The notes under the pieces are model-generated. The model worked only from the letters and a program-made list of their open reading frames with translations. It had not been told where the DNA came from and made no database searches. Shown one piece after another: positions 49,643 through 58,504 of a DNA stretch of 64,000 nucleotides. The translations under genes were made by a program, and so were the position numbers. Each line of letters starts with the position of its first letter. The first letter of the stretch is position 1. The stretch is from contig NZ_BCRG01000001.1 of NCBI RefSeq assembly GCF_001552475.1, positions 62,001 to 126,000 on the forward strand, written 5' to 3'. The stretch comes from Microbacterium oleivorans NBRC 103075 (GTDB lineage Bacteria > Actinomycetota > Actinomycetes > Actinomycetales > Microbacteriaceae).

Positions 49643-51951
49643 AGCGTCTGGCTTTCCTGCTGCTGCCCGGTGCGTCCTGGCGCCGTCTCGTGGCCGACGT
49701 CGGTGCTGTCGTCCTCCTCCTCACCGTCGGCATCGTCGGATTCGCGGCGACCTTCGACGGTCCGGCGTACCTCGTCGCCGCGATCGGCGCCCTCGTCCTC
49801 GGACTCGCGCTCGCGTGGGTCGGCGCGCGGTGGCGATGGGGCATCCTCTCGGTCGCCGGCGCGACGGTCGCCGTGTACTTCGTCTTCGGCGGGGTGCTCG
49901 CCCTCCCGCACACGAGCTTCCTCGGTTTCGTGCCGACGCTCGAGACCTGGCGTCAGCTGGCGGTCGGCATCGTCACGTCGTGGAAGGACCTGCTCACCAC
50001 GGTGCCGCCGGTCGCTCCCGGTGACGGGCACCTGATCGTGCCGTTCCTCATGACCCTCCTGGCCACGGTCCTGACGGCGTCGCTCGCCCTTCGCCTCCGC
50101 CGCGCGGCGTGGGCGCTGATCCCGGCGTCGCTCTACATCGCCGGCGAGATCTTGATGGGCACCGCGCAGGCCGTCGCTCCCCTCGTACAGGGTGCCTTGT
50201 TCGTCATCGTCGCCGTGGTGTGGCTGTCGCTTCGCACCATGTGGAGCCCCGAGCACACCGCGGTCGAGGCGGCGACCCCCGGAGCGGATGCCTCGCGCGC
50301 CGCGCGGCTGCGCCGCCTCGTCTCGGGGGGCATTGTCCTCGCCCTGGCCACGGGAGCCGGTGCCGCCGTCGCGGCCACCGCGGCACCGCCGACGCAGCGG
50401 TACATCCTCCGCGACTTCGTCGTCCCGCCTTTCGACATCCACGACTACGCGAGCCCGCTGCAGGCGTGGCGCAAGTACGTCCGCGACTTCAAGACCGAAC
50501 CGTTGTTCACCGTCACGGGGCTCCCGAAGGACGGACGCGTGCGCCTCGCCACGATGGACTCCTACGACGGCGTCGTCTACAACGTCGCTGAGGACGGCGC
50601 CGGGTCGTCGAGTGCGTTCACCTCGATCCGCTCGAACATGTCGCCGCAGGCGACGGGCGACGAGACGAAGGTCCGCATCGACATCGAGAACCTCCAGGGG
50701 GTCTGGCTCCCGTCTGTGGGATCCGCGCGCGACATCACTTTCGCCGGGGACCGCGCGACCGACCTCCGGCGCGGAGCGCACTTCAACGACGCGACCGGCA
50801 CCGCCGTCGTCACGTCGGGAGTGCAGTCGGGTGACGCGTACACGATCGACACGATCGTCCCCATCGTCCCCGAGGACGAGCAGCTCGCAGACACTCCGTT
50901 CGCGCCCCTGAAGATGCCGAAGCAGAGCGGCATCCCGCAGTCGCTCAGCGAGCTCGCCTCGAACGCGACGGAAGACGCGGAGACGCCGATCGACCAGGCG
51001 CGCGCGCTCCAGAGCTACCTGCAGACCGAGGGGTACTTCAGTCACGGTCTCGCCGACGACGTGTACTCGCCGTCCGGACACGGCGCCGCCCGCATCACCA
51101 CGCTCGTCTCGAACGAGCAGATGGTCGGCGACGACGAGCAGTACGCCGTCACGATGGCGCTCATGGCGATCCAGCTCGGCATGCCCGCGCGTGTCGTCAT
51201 GGGATGGCACCCCGATGAGGGTGAGAAGGATGCCGGTGGCGTCTTCACCGCGACGGGCGAGAACATGCACGCCTGGGTCGAGATCGCCTTCGAGGGCAAG
51301 GGCTGGGTCCCGTTCGACCCGACGCCCGACGAGGACAACGAGCCGAGCCAGCAGAACACGAAGCCGCGCGCCAACCCGAAGCCGCAGGTGCTGCAGCCGC
51401 CGCCGCCCGCGCAGGAGCCGGCCGAGTTGCCGCCCGCACTGGCCGAGGAGCGGGACCAGGACGACGAGAAGGACGCCAATCTCGACTGGCTCGGCCCGGT
51501 GTTGCTGTGGACCGCTGGCGGCCTGGGCACGATCCTCCTGCTCATGTCGCCGTTCCTCATCATCGGTGGGATCAAGGCCTCCCGACGCACCCGACGCCTC
51601 CGCGCGGAACGCACCGCCGACCGAGTGTCGGGTGGGTGGGACGAGCTCGTCGACCGTGCGGTCGACTACCGGGTCGCGGTTCCCGCGGGATCCACCCGCG
51701 CCGAGAGCGCGAGCGTCGTCGGTGAGGCATTCGACGGCGCCCGTGTCGCGACGCTCGCCCAGCAGGCCGACGCCGACGTGTACGGCCCCGGCGACCCGAG
51801 CCCCGAGGACGTCGACAACTTCTGGCGCGAGGTCGATGTCATCGTCGCCAGCATGGCGGGCGGCGCGACGTTCTGGCAGCGCTTGCGGGCTCGCTTGAGC
51901 CTGCGGTCACTGCGCCGGACCAGCACGAACCGTTGGGTGCGACGGCGATGA
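49639..51951 (+). CDS. Transglutaminase-fold membrane protein (TgpA-like), catalytic Cys missing
   Basis: The 770-aa protein has about six N-terminal helices (to residue 240), a large outside region, a transglutaminase-core fold around 440-565, a Pro/Glu linker and a last transmembrane helix (about 620-645) with a cytoplasmic tail. The fold is recognised by MPARVVMGWHPDE, ENMHAWVEIAF with His544 and GWVPFDPTPDE with Asp560. At the position of the nucleophile the sequence is GDDEQYA (497-503) where active enzymes have GDCEQFA, so Cys is replaced by Asp499. The domain is probably a binding module rather than a protease or crosslinker. Start overlaps the DUF58 stop. Confidence 0.88.
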   Translation: MKRLAFLLLPGASWRRLVADVGAVVLLLTVGIVGFAATFDGPAYLVAAIGALVLGLALAWVGARWRWGILSVAGATVAVYFVFGGVLALPHTSFLGFVPTLETWRQLAVGIVTSWKDLLTTVPPVAPGDGHLIVPFLMTLLATVLTASLALRLRRAAWALIPASLYIAGEILMGTAQAVAPLVQGALFVIVAVVWLSLRTMWSPEHTAVEAATPGADASRAARLRRLVSGGIVLALATGAGAAVAATAAPPTQRYILRDFVVPPFDIHDYASPLQAWRKYVRDFKTEPLFTVTGLPKDGRVRLATMDSYDGVVYNVAEDGAGSSSAFTSIRSNMSPQATGDETKVRIDIENLQGVWLPSVGSARDITFAGDRATDLRRGAHFNDATGTAVVTSGVQSGDAYTIDTIVPIVPEDEQLADTPFAPLKMPKQSGIPQSLSELASNATEDAETPIDQARALQSYLQTEGYFSHGLADDVYSPSGHGAARITTLVSNEQMVGDDEQYAVTMALMAIQLGMPARVVMGWHPDEGEKDAGGVFTATGENMHAWVEIAFEGKGWVPFDPTPDEDNEPSQQNTKPRANPKPQVLQPPPPAQEPAELPPALAEERDQDDEKDANLDWLGPVLLWTAGGLGTILLLMSPFLIIGGIKASRRTRRLRAERTADRVSGGWDELVDRAVDYRVAVPAGSTRAESASVVGEAFDGARVATLAQQADADVYGPGDPSPEDVDNFWREVDVIVASMAGGATFWQRLRARLSLRSLRRTSTNRWVRRR

Positions 51952-53039
51952 CCGAGCGCTCCCCCGCGACGATGCGCCACCGCGTCCTCGCCGTCGTCGT
52001 CGATTCCGCGATCGGCGGTGCCGTCGTCGCGGTGGTGTCAGGTGTCGTCGTGACGCTGTCGGTCCTGACTGCGGGCGCCGTGTCGCTGTTCGCTCTCCTG
52101 CCCGCCGTGTCCACGGCGTCCGTCGTCTGGTTCCTCCTCCACACGGCGATGCAGGGCGCACGGGGGTCGATCGGCATGCGGTTCATGGGGCTGCGCCTCG
52201 AGCACGCGGCCGACGACGCTGGTCTCGGCTTCGGCCGCGCCCTTGGACGCAACCTCGTCTGGGCCCTGACCGGCAGTGTCATCGTCGGCTTCTTCTCGCC
52301 TCTCTTCGACGCGTCGCGGTGGCGGCGGGGGTGGCACGACCTCGCCGTCGGTGCCGTCATGACCGACGCCGTCCCCGTTGCCGCACCGCGCCGGCCCGCT
52401 CCGATCGAGCGCGTCCCGGTGGCCGCGGTGGCCGTCTCCGCGCCGCCCGTACCGGTGGTCGAACGCGTCGCATCCGTGCCGGCCGCCGCTCCCGCACCCT
52501 CGCTGGCCCCGGTCGTCACCACCGCCCCGGCGGCACCGGTCGTCATCGCCGACCCCGAGCCGAAGGACGAGTCGCGGCCCGATCCGGCCTGGGCGCCGGC
52601 CTCCGTCTCCCCGAGCCGCGGCATCCCACGGACACTGCCGGTCGACGTGATCTCGACCATTCCGGGCGTGCCGCACCGCGACGGCCGGCCGGCATCGGTC
52701 GAGCAGGTCGCTCCTCCCGTGATCGCGATCCTCCGATGGGATGACGGAACCCGCCACACGGTCTACGACGCCAGCCTCTTCGGGCGCGGTCCCGGCCAGC
52801 AGGAGGGACGGCGGAGCGTTCCCGTCCGCGACGAGACCCTGTCGCTGTCCAAGACCCACTTCGAGATCCGTGCCGACGAGCAGGGCTCGTGGGTCGTTGA
52901 CCGGCATTCGCTCAACGGCGTGGTGATTGTCCGCGGCGGACAGCCGCAGCGCCTCCTGCCCGGTCAGCCCGCCCGCATCTGGTCGGGCGACGTGCTCGAA
53001 CTCGGCGATCGGCGACTGACCGTCGAGAGCGCCCGATGA
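51948..53039 (+). CDS. RDD and FHA domain membrane protein
   Basis: The 363-aa protein joins an N-terminal RDD membrane domain (RHRVLAVVVDSAIGGAVV, then GSIGMRFMGLRLEHA and two further helices) to a Pro/Ala-rich linker (about residues 145-260) and a C-terminal FHA domain: FGRGPGQQEG, LSLSKTHFEIRAD and DRHSLNGVVI, with R, S and N at phosphothreonine-binding positions. It probably reports kinase signals at the membrane; the kinase and phosphatase are encoded in the same operon. Start overlaps the upstream stop by 4 nt. Confidence 0.9.
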   Translation: MTERSPATMRHRVLAVVVDSAIGGAVVAVVSGVVVTLSVLTAGAVSLFALLPAVSTASVVWFLLHTAMQGARGSIGMRFMGLRLEHAADDAGLGFGRALGRNLVWALTGSVIVGFFSPLFDASRWRRGWHDLAVGAVMTDAVPVAAPRRPAPIERVPVAAVAVSAPPVPVVERVASVPAAAPAPSLAPVVTTAPAAPVVIADPEPKDESRPDPAWAPASVSPSRGIPRTLPVDVISTIPGVPHRDGRPASVEQVAPPVIAILRWDDGTRHTVYDASLFGRGPGQQEGRRSVPVRDETLSLSKTHFEIRADEQGSWVVDRHSLNGVVIVRGGQPQRLLPGQPARIWSGDVLELGDRRLTVESAR

Positions 53040-53857
53040 CCGCGATCGATGTGCAGGCGGGCGCCGCGACGCATCCGGGCCTTCGCCGTCGCGTCAACGA
53101 GGATTCTCACCTGTCGGACTACCCGCTCTTCCTCGTCGCCGACGGCATGGGCGGGCACGACGCCGGGGCCGCGGCGAGCGCCGCCGTCGTCGCCGAGTTC
53201 CGTTCTCTCGTCGGTCAGGACTCCGTCGGCATCGAGGGGATGCGGCGGGCCCTGGCCCGCGCCCGCACCGCGGTCGATCGCATCGGGCACGCGGGGCGCG
53301 CTGCGGGCACGACGCTCACCGGTGTCGCGGTCACCGAGGTCGGCGGTCACGGCTACTGGCTCGCGATCAACGTTGGCGACTCCCGCACGTACCGCTTCGC
53401 GGACGGTGAGCTCGAGCAGATCAGCGTGGACCATTCCGTGGTCCAGGAGCTCATCGACGCCGGCCAGCTGACGGGCGAAGCGGCGGGTCACGACTCGCGG
53501 CGTAACGAGATCACGCGGGCGATCGGTGCGGGCAGCGGCGGCGAGGCCGACTTCTGGCTCGTCGCCGCAGAACCCGGCGACCGCATGCTCATCTGCTCGG
53601 ACGGACTGTCGGGCGAGGTCCCCGAGGAACGCATCAGCGGCATCCTCCGCGACGTCGTCGACCCTCAGGAAGCTGCCACCCGCCTCGTTCATGAGGCGAT
53701 GCTCCACGGCGGACGCGACAACATCACGGCTGTTGTGGTCGATGCGGTCCGCGTGGCGGGGCAAGATGATGATGCGTACGACACCTCGCCCGCTCGGGGC
53801 GCGTCGTATGCCGATGAAGACACACGGCCGCGTGCAGCGGCAGGAGGAGACGTCTGA
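53036..53857 (+). CDS. PP2C-type Ser/Thr phosphatase
   Basis: The 273-aa soluble phosphatase has the PPM motifs: RRRVNEDSHL, LFLVADGMGGHDAGAAAS, INVGDSRTYRF, MLICSDGLSGEV and GRDNITAVVVD, giving the metal-binding Asp residues. It should reverse phosphorylation by the kinase encoded two genes later and act on the FHA partner proteins. No transmembrane helix is present, unlike mycobacterial PstP. Starts overlap neighbours by 1-4 nt, so expression is tightly coupled. Confidence 0.93.
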   Translation: MTAIDVQAGAATHPGLRRRVNEDSHLSDYPLFLVADGMGGHDAGAAASAAVVAEFRSLVGQDSVGIEGMRRALARARTAVDRIGHAGRAAGTTLTGVAVTEVGGHGYWLAINVGDSRTYRFADGELEQISVDHSVVQELIDAGQLTGEAAGHDSRRNEITRAIGAGSGGEADFWLVAAEPGDRMLICSDGLSGEVPEERISGILRDVVDPQEAATRLVHEAMLHGGRDNITAVVVDAVRVAGQDDDAYDTSPARGASYADEDTRPRAAAGGDV

Positions 53858-55320
53858 TGCGCGCAGTGCGATATCGGCCGGACGGCAACGCGGAGGCCTG
53901 GCGCGCGGCCGTGACCGGATCAGCGCTCGCGGTGCTGCCGCCGGCTGTCACACCGCACGCCGTCGAGGGAGTCTGGCGCCGCCTCGAGAGCGGCGGCATC
54001 GGAGCGGTGCTCGAGTCGCTCACGGGCGCTTTCGGTACCTCGCTCGCGGCGATCCCGCCGTTCGGGCTCGCTGTCGCGGAAGGCGACGGAGTCCGGGTCG
54101 CGGTCCGCGGACCCGTGACCCTCGTCGTCGAGACCACGGGCGGCGTCGAGGCCGTCTCTGGTGCCGGAGTGGCGACGTGGACCGAACGGTTCCTGTCGGG
54201 CGCCACGCGCGTGAGCGTCGATCTCGGGACGGGCACGGATGCCGACATGCTGCCCATCGAGTCGGGCGTCGTCCTTGCCGCCGAGATCGTGTTCGACCTG
54301 GCCGACCGGGAGGCCACTGCTGCAGCGAGTCCTGCTGCTGCTGCACCGGCTCCTGCTCCCGAGCCTGTCGCGGTCGCCGAGCCCGTCGCGTCCGCGCCTG
54401 AGCCCGTCGCAGAGGCCGAGCCGGAGGAGGGGCCTTCCGCCGAGCCCGAATCCGCTGTCGAGGCGGAACCCGTCGTCGACTCCGTCGCACCCGCGGCGGA
54501 AGCCGAGGCCGACGCGGACCCGTCCGAGGAGCTCGGCGAGACCATCGCGTCGTCGCGCACCCTCGCGAAGGAGCCTGAACGCGAACCCGAGCCGGAGCCC
54601 GACGCGTTCGGTCTCGTCACCGGGGTGCCGCCCATCCATACGCTCGGCGGATCGCCCGTGTCCGCCCCGGTGCGGGAGCACCGCGAACGCGAGGGGCTTG
54701 CTCCGACCGATCATGCGGAGACGATCGCCGGCATCGACGAGGACCCCGTGCTGGGGGCCACGATCGCGAGCCCTCGGACGGCTGCGCAGGGCACGGCACC
54801 GGTCCCGGCGCTGCCGCCGTTCGTCCCGCCGCACCTGTCCGTTCCGCCCGTGCCGCCGCTGCCCGAGTCGTCCGAGCTCGGCGATCACGACGGCGCCACG
54901 GTGTCGGTCGCCGAGGCGCGGGCGATGCGCGCGGCATCCGCTTTCGACTCGATCGACGACGTCCCGCCGCGGAGCCCCTCCCGCGGGCGCATCCGTCTCG
55001 GCGACGGTCGCGTCGTGGAACTGGAGCGCACCGTCATCATCGGTCGCCGCCCGCGATCGACCCGGCCTGCGGAGAACGATCTGCCGACGCTCGTCGCCGT
55101 CGACGGACCGCAGCACGACATCTCGCGCAACCACGTCGAGATCCGCGCCGAGGGTGAGCACGTGCTCGCCGTCGACCTCGCGAGCACCAACGGAACCGTC
55201 CTCCTCCGTGGTGGACACGACCCGGTCCGGCTGCACCCCAATGAGCCGACGATGGTCATCGACGCCGACGTGCTCGACCTCGGCGACGGCGTCACCGTGA
55301 CCTTCGAGGATCTTCCGTGA
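53857..55320 (+). CDS. FHA domain protein with acidic Pro/Ala/Glu-rich centre
   Basis: The 487-aa protein. The N-terminal 150 residues form an unrecognised beta-rich domain (WRRLESGGIGAVLESL, VRVAVRGPVTLVV). Residues 155-330 are low-complexity (repeats of EPVA/PEPV). The C-terminal FHA domain spans about 385-480: VIIGRRPRSTRP, QHDISRNHVEIRAEG, DLASTNGTVLLRGG, with the usual G-R, S-x-x-H and N-G residues. Thr residues in contexts such as ETIA and GATIAS could be phosphorylated and bound by FHA partners. No membrane segment is seen. It is likely an adaptor of the kinase operon. Confidence 0.87.
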   Translation: MRAVRYRPDGNAEAWRAAVTGSALAVLPPAVTPHAVEGVWRRLESGGIGAVLESLTGAFGTSLAAIPPFGLAVAEGDGVRVAVRGPVTLVVETTGGVEAVSGAGVATWTERFLSGATRVSVDLGTGTDADMLPIESGVVLAAEIVFDLADREATAAASPAAAAPAPAPEPVAVAEPVASAPEPVAEAEPEEGPSAEPESAVEAEPVVDSVAPAAEAEADADPSEELGETIASSRTLAKEPEREPEPEPDAFGLVTGVPPIHTLGGSPVSAPVREHREREGLAPTDHAETIAGIDEDPVLGATIASPRTAAQGTAPVPALPPFVPPHLSVPPVPPLPESSELGDHDGATVSVAEARAMRAASAFDSIDDVPPRSPSRGRIRLGDGRVVELERTVIIGRRPRSTRPAENDLPTLVAVDGPQHDISRNHVEIRAEGEHVLAVDLASTNGTVLLRGGHDPVRLHPNEPTMVIDADVLDLGDGVTVTFEDLP

Positions 55321-57023
55321 GCTCGAAGCGCGCGCCCGCGGCTCCGCCGCAGCTGCCCGGGTTCTCCTACGTCCAGGTGCTCGGCTCCGGCGGCTTCGCC
55401 GACGTCTATCTGTACGAGCAGGCGCTGCCGCGTCGCCGCGTCGCCGTCAAGGTGCTCCTCGCCGACAAGATGTCGGGCGGCCTGGCGGAACAGTTCCAGG
55501 CTGAGGCGAACGTCATGGCGATGCTCTCGACGCATCCGGCCATCGTCACGATCTATCAGGCCGGCGTCGCCGAAGACGGCCGGTCGTACCTCGTCATGGA
55601 GTACTGCTCCAAGCCGAACCTTCAGGTGCGGGCCCGGTCGGCTCCCATCTCGGTCGCCGAGGCGCTGCGCGTCGGCATCCAGGTCGCCGCCGCCGTCGAG
55701 ACGGCGCACCGCGCCGGCATCCTCCACCGCGACATCAAGCCCGCCAACATCCTCGTCACCGAGTACAACCGACCCGCGCTCACCGACTTCGGCATCGCGA
55801 CCACTGCGGACGGCGTCGACCCGTCGGCGGGTATGTCGATCCCGTGGTCCCCGCCCGAGTCCTTCGCGGACACGCCCGACTTCACAGTCCGCTCCGACGT
55901 CTGGGCCCTCGCGGCGACGGTCTACAACCTGCTCGCCGGCCGGTCCCCGTTCGAGGTGCCCGGTGGCCGCAACGGCGGCGCGGATCTGATCCGCCGTATC
56001 GAGTCCGAGCCGCTCGCCCGCCTCGAGCGCGCCGACGTTCCCGCCTCGCTCTTCCAGGTGCTCGAGCGCTCGATGGCGAAGCGACCGGGCGACCGGTACG
56101 AGTCCGCCGTCGCCTTCGCGCGCGCCCTGCAGAAGGTGCAGATCGAGCTCGCCCACTCGGTCACCCCGATCGACATCCTCGATGACTCCCCGCCGGTCGA
56201 GGACGAGGAGCAGGACGGCGAGCTCACTCGCGTCCGCGGCATCGTCAGCATCGACCCGCACACCGCCCCCGCCGCGGGACCGACGTGGGAGCGCTCGGCG
56301 CTCGCCGCCGGTTTCGGCACCGGAGTGGATGCCACGGGTCGCCGGGACACCTCCGCGTGGGCACCGGGGGCGGCGGCGCCCGCCCCGGCATCCGATCCCG
56401 GAACTGACGCCACCATGATGCGCCCGCCGACGGCGATCCCGCCGTCGGCGCCTGTGACGACCGCCGCCGACGAGGGCACGATCGTCCGCGGGCCGCAGCG
56501 CATCACGACCGGCCCGGCGACCCCGCCGACCGCACCGCTCTCCGAGGCGCAGACCGCCGGGACCCCGACCGGACACACCGCGCCGCCGGCGAAGTCCCGC
56601 AGGGGTCTGTGGATCGGGCTCATCGCCGCCGCGGTCGTCGCCGTCCTGGTGATCGGCGCCGTCGTCATCGCGTCGCTGCTGACTCCGCCCGAGACGGAAA
56701 CGGGACCGCAGCCGACGACTTCGGCTGCCCCTCCGAAGCCGCAGGACCCCGTCTCGGAGTTCATCGCGGCGCCGAAGGAGGGTGCGAGCCGCATCCAGAA
56801 CGGCAACGCGATCTTCCAGTGGATCAACCCCGATCCGCAGCAGGGCGACACGTACCTCTGGCAGCAGGTTCGACTCGACGGCGGCGAGGCGACGTCAGCG
56901 AACGTCCGGACCGCTGAGGTGTCGGTGCCGCTCAATGGAGACACGCAGGTCTGCATCGACGTCAGTGTGCGACGCGAGAACGGCGCGACGAGCGACCCGC
57001 TGCGCATCTGCGCGACGTCCTGA
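55317..57023 (+). CDS. Receptor-type Ser/Thr protein kinase (PknB-like class)
   Basis: The 568-aa kinase. The kinase domain spans about 15-275: LGSGGFADVYLY (glycine loop), VAVKVL (Lys), GILHRDIKPANILV, TDFGIAT (DFG) and FTVRSDVWALAATVYNLLAG. The activation loop is short and lacks a TxT pair. A disordered linker with many TP/PP sites (290-425) leads to one transmembrane helix (GLWIGLIAAAVVAVLVIGAVVI) and an outside domain of about 110 residues resembling FnIII strands, without PASTA repeats. It may sense a surface state through the giant protein. It is the last gene of the 16-kb block. Confidence 0.92.
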   Translation: MSSKRAPAAPPQLPGFSYVQVLGSGGFADVYLYEQALPRRRVAVKVLLADKMSGGLAEQFQAEANVMAMLSTHPAIVTIYQAGVAEDGRSYLVMEYCSKPNLQVRARSAPISVAEALRVGIQVAAAVETAHRAGILHRDIKPANILVTEYNRPALTDFGIATTADGVDPSAGMSIPWSPPESFADTPDFTVRSDVWALAATVYNLLAGRSPFEVPGGRNGGADLIRRIESEPLARLERADVPASLFQVLERSMAKRPGDRYESAVAFARALQKVQIELAHSVTPIDILDDSPPVEDEEQDGELTRVRGIVSIDPHTAPAAGPTWERSALAAGFGTGVDATGRRDTSAWAPGAAAPAPASDPGTDATMMRPPTAIPPSAPVTTAADEGTIVRGPQRITTGPATPPTAPLSEAQTAGTPTGHTAPPAKSRRGLWIGLIAAAVVAVLVIGAVVIASLLTPPETETGPQPTTSAAPPKPQDPVSEFIAAPKEGASRIQNGNAIFQWINPDPQQGDTYLWQQVRLDGGEATSANVRTAEVSVPLNGDTQVCIDVSVRRENGATSDPLRICATS

Positions 57024-57031
57024 TCGAACGG

Positions 57032-57466
57032 TCAGCTCCGGTCGAGCACCTTCACGATGACCGACCGGCGGCGGAGTTCGGCGACCGTCCGGGTCTCTTC
57101 GTGCGCGTCGCGGCCGAGCGCCTTCACGTCCGTCACGACGAGGACGTCGCCGGCTCCGAGACGTCCGAACAGGCGGGTGAGTCGTTCCTCCCACGTCTCG
57201 CCGATGTCGGGGGCGGGATGCCGGAATCCCTCGATCGGCACACCGAACCGAGCGAGCGCCTCGCGCTGGGCGACGATGCTGGGCATGTCGGGTCGTGACA
57301 CCACGAGGCCCACGAGCCGCGAACCCGCGGGGAGCGCGTGCCACCACTCGGGGCTGGGCTGGAGGGCCGCGAAGCCGGGGGCATCCGCCGTCGGGTCGTC
57401 GGGGATCGCGATCGTGCGCGACTCGGCGTAGTCTCCGGGCGCCGGTTCGTCCGCGCGTGCGTCCAC
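57032..57466 (-). CDS. Orphan resolvase/serine recombinase N-terminal-domain protein
   Basis: The 144-aa protein has an N-terminal extension of about 50 residues, then a resolvase-like domain: SRLVGLVVSRPDMPSIVAQREAL corresponds to the Y-x-R-V-S...Q...L start, and RLGAGDVLVVTDVKALGRDAHEE to the G-D-x-L-V-V-x-[KE]-x-D-R-[LF]-[SG]-R block, ending VIVKVLD. The Ser is kept but the Arg before it (R-V-S) is replaced by Val, and there is no HTH or large DNA-binding domain. It is probably not an active recombinase. GTG 57466 has GGAGGA 7 nt upstream. Convergent with the kinase operon. Confidence 0.65.
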   Translation of the reverse strand: MDARADEPAPGDYAESRTIAIPDDPTADAPGFAALQPSPEWWHALPAGSRLVGLVVSRPDMPSIVAQREALARFGVPIEGFRHPAPDIGETWEERLTRLFGRLGAGDVLVVTDVKALGRDAHEETRTVAELRRRSVIVKVLDRS

Positions 57467-57618
57467 TGTGATCTCCTCCGCGAGCGATGACGCGGTCAGC
57501 GCCGTCGCACTCCATTGTGTCCGATCGCCCCATTCTGTCCGACCGTGCCGAGGGCGGAAGCCGCGAGCACGGATTCGGGCATCGATGCAACCCGTGTGTC
57601 TTGCGGCTCCCGTCGGAG

Positions 57619-57631
57619 TACCGTCCCGGGC
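57619..57631 (+). promoter_or_regulatory. -10 box placed for a leaderless start (ypfJ-like gene)
   Basis: TACCGT (57619-57624) is followed by 7 nt and ATG 57632. The gap from the divergent resolvase-like gene is 165 bp and holds no other feature that could be recognised. Confidence 0.4.
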
Positions 57632-58504
57632 ATGACCTTCAACCCGAACGCGGATGTGCGGGGTAAGAGCGCGACCCGCGGCGGCAGTCGCGGCCCGATC
57701 ATCGCCGGCGGCGCCGGCGTCGGAGTCGTCGGCATCGCCGTGCTGCTCATCTCGCTCTTCACCGGCCAAGACCTCAGCGGCTTCCTGGGCGGCTCGCCCG
57801 GTGCCGGCTCCAGTGGTGAGGGGACCGCTCTCGAAGGCTGCGCGACGGGCAGCGATGCCAACAACGACGATTCCTGCCGGCTCGACGCCGGCGAAGAGGT
57901 CATCAATTCGTACTGGGAGAAGGAGCTCTCGGGCTACCAGGCGCCCGATCTCCGGCTGGTCGACGGGCAGCAGCAGACGCCGTGCGGCACGGCATCCAAT
58001 CAGACCGGTCCGTTCTACTGCCCCACCGATCAGACGGTCTACATCGACCCGACGTTCTGGTCGATCCTGCGCAGCCAGCTCGGCGCCGAGGGCGGCGACC
58101 TCGCGCAGCTGTACGTGCTGGCCCACGAGTACGGACACCACGTGCAGCACCTGGAGGGTGTCTTCGAGGATCACCCGCGCGACGGTACCGGTGAGGACAG
58201 CAACTCCGTCCGCACCGAACTGCAGGCCGACTGCTACGCGGGAGCGTGGACGGCGAAGGCGCCCGAGCAGAAGGACTCGAACGGTCAGTCGTATCTGATG
58301 ACGCCCACTCAGGCTCAGATCGACGACGCGCTCTCGGCCGCAGCCGCCGTCGGCGACGACCACATCCAGCAGCAGTCGGGTCAGGTCAACCCGGAGAGCT
58401 GGACACACGGCTCGAGTGAGCAGCGGCAGAGGTGGTTCATGACCGGATACCGTGAAGGTCGCACCGCGTGCGACACGTTCGCGGTCTCCGGAAGGGACCT
58501 ATGA
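57632..58504 (+). CDS. ypfJ: Neutral zinc metallopeptidase (YpfJ/KPN_02809 family)
   Basis: The 290-aa membrane-anchored protein begins MTFNPNADVRGKSATRGG, has one transmembrane helix (about 25-48) and an outside peptidase domain. The zinc site is LAHEYGHHVQHLEG (H-E-x-x-H), followed by RTELQADCYAGAW with the third ligand Glu/Asp. YWEKELSGYQAP and GPFYCPTDQTVYIDPTFW are typical of the family. The substrate is not known. The prolyl aminopeptidase gene overlaps its stop (ATGA), so two peptidases are co-expressed. Confidence 0.92.
   Translation: MTFNPNADVRGKSATRGGSRGPIIAGGAGVGVVGIAVLLISLFTGQDLSGFLGGSPGAGSSGEGTALEGCATGSDANNDDSCRLDAGEEVINSYWEKELSGYQAPDLRLVDGQQQTPCGTASNQTGPFYCPTDQTVYIDPTFWSILRSQLGAEGGDLAQLYVLAHEYGHHVQHLEGVFEDHPRDGTGEDSNSVRTELQADCYAGAWTAKAPEQKDSNGQSYLMTPTQAQIDDALSAAAAVGDDHIQQQSGQVNPESWTHGSSEQRQRWFMTGYREGRTACDTFAVSGRDL

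Noticed and set aside
57032..57466. Serine recombinase as a sign of a mobile element or integration site.
   Set aside because: No DNA-binding domain, altered active site, no direct repeats, tRNA or phage genes nearby.
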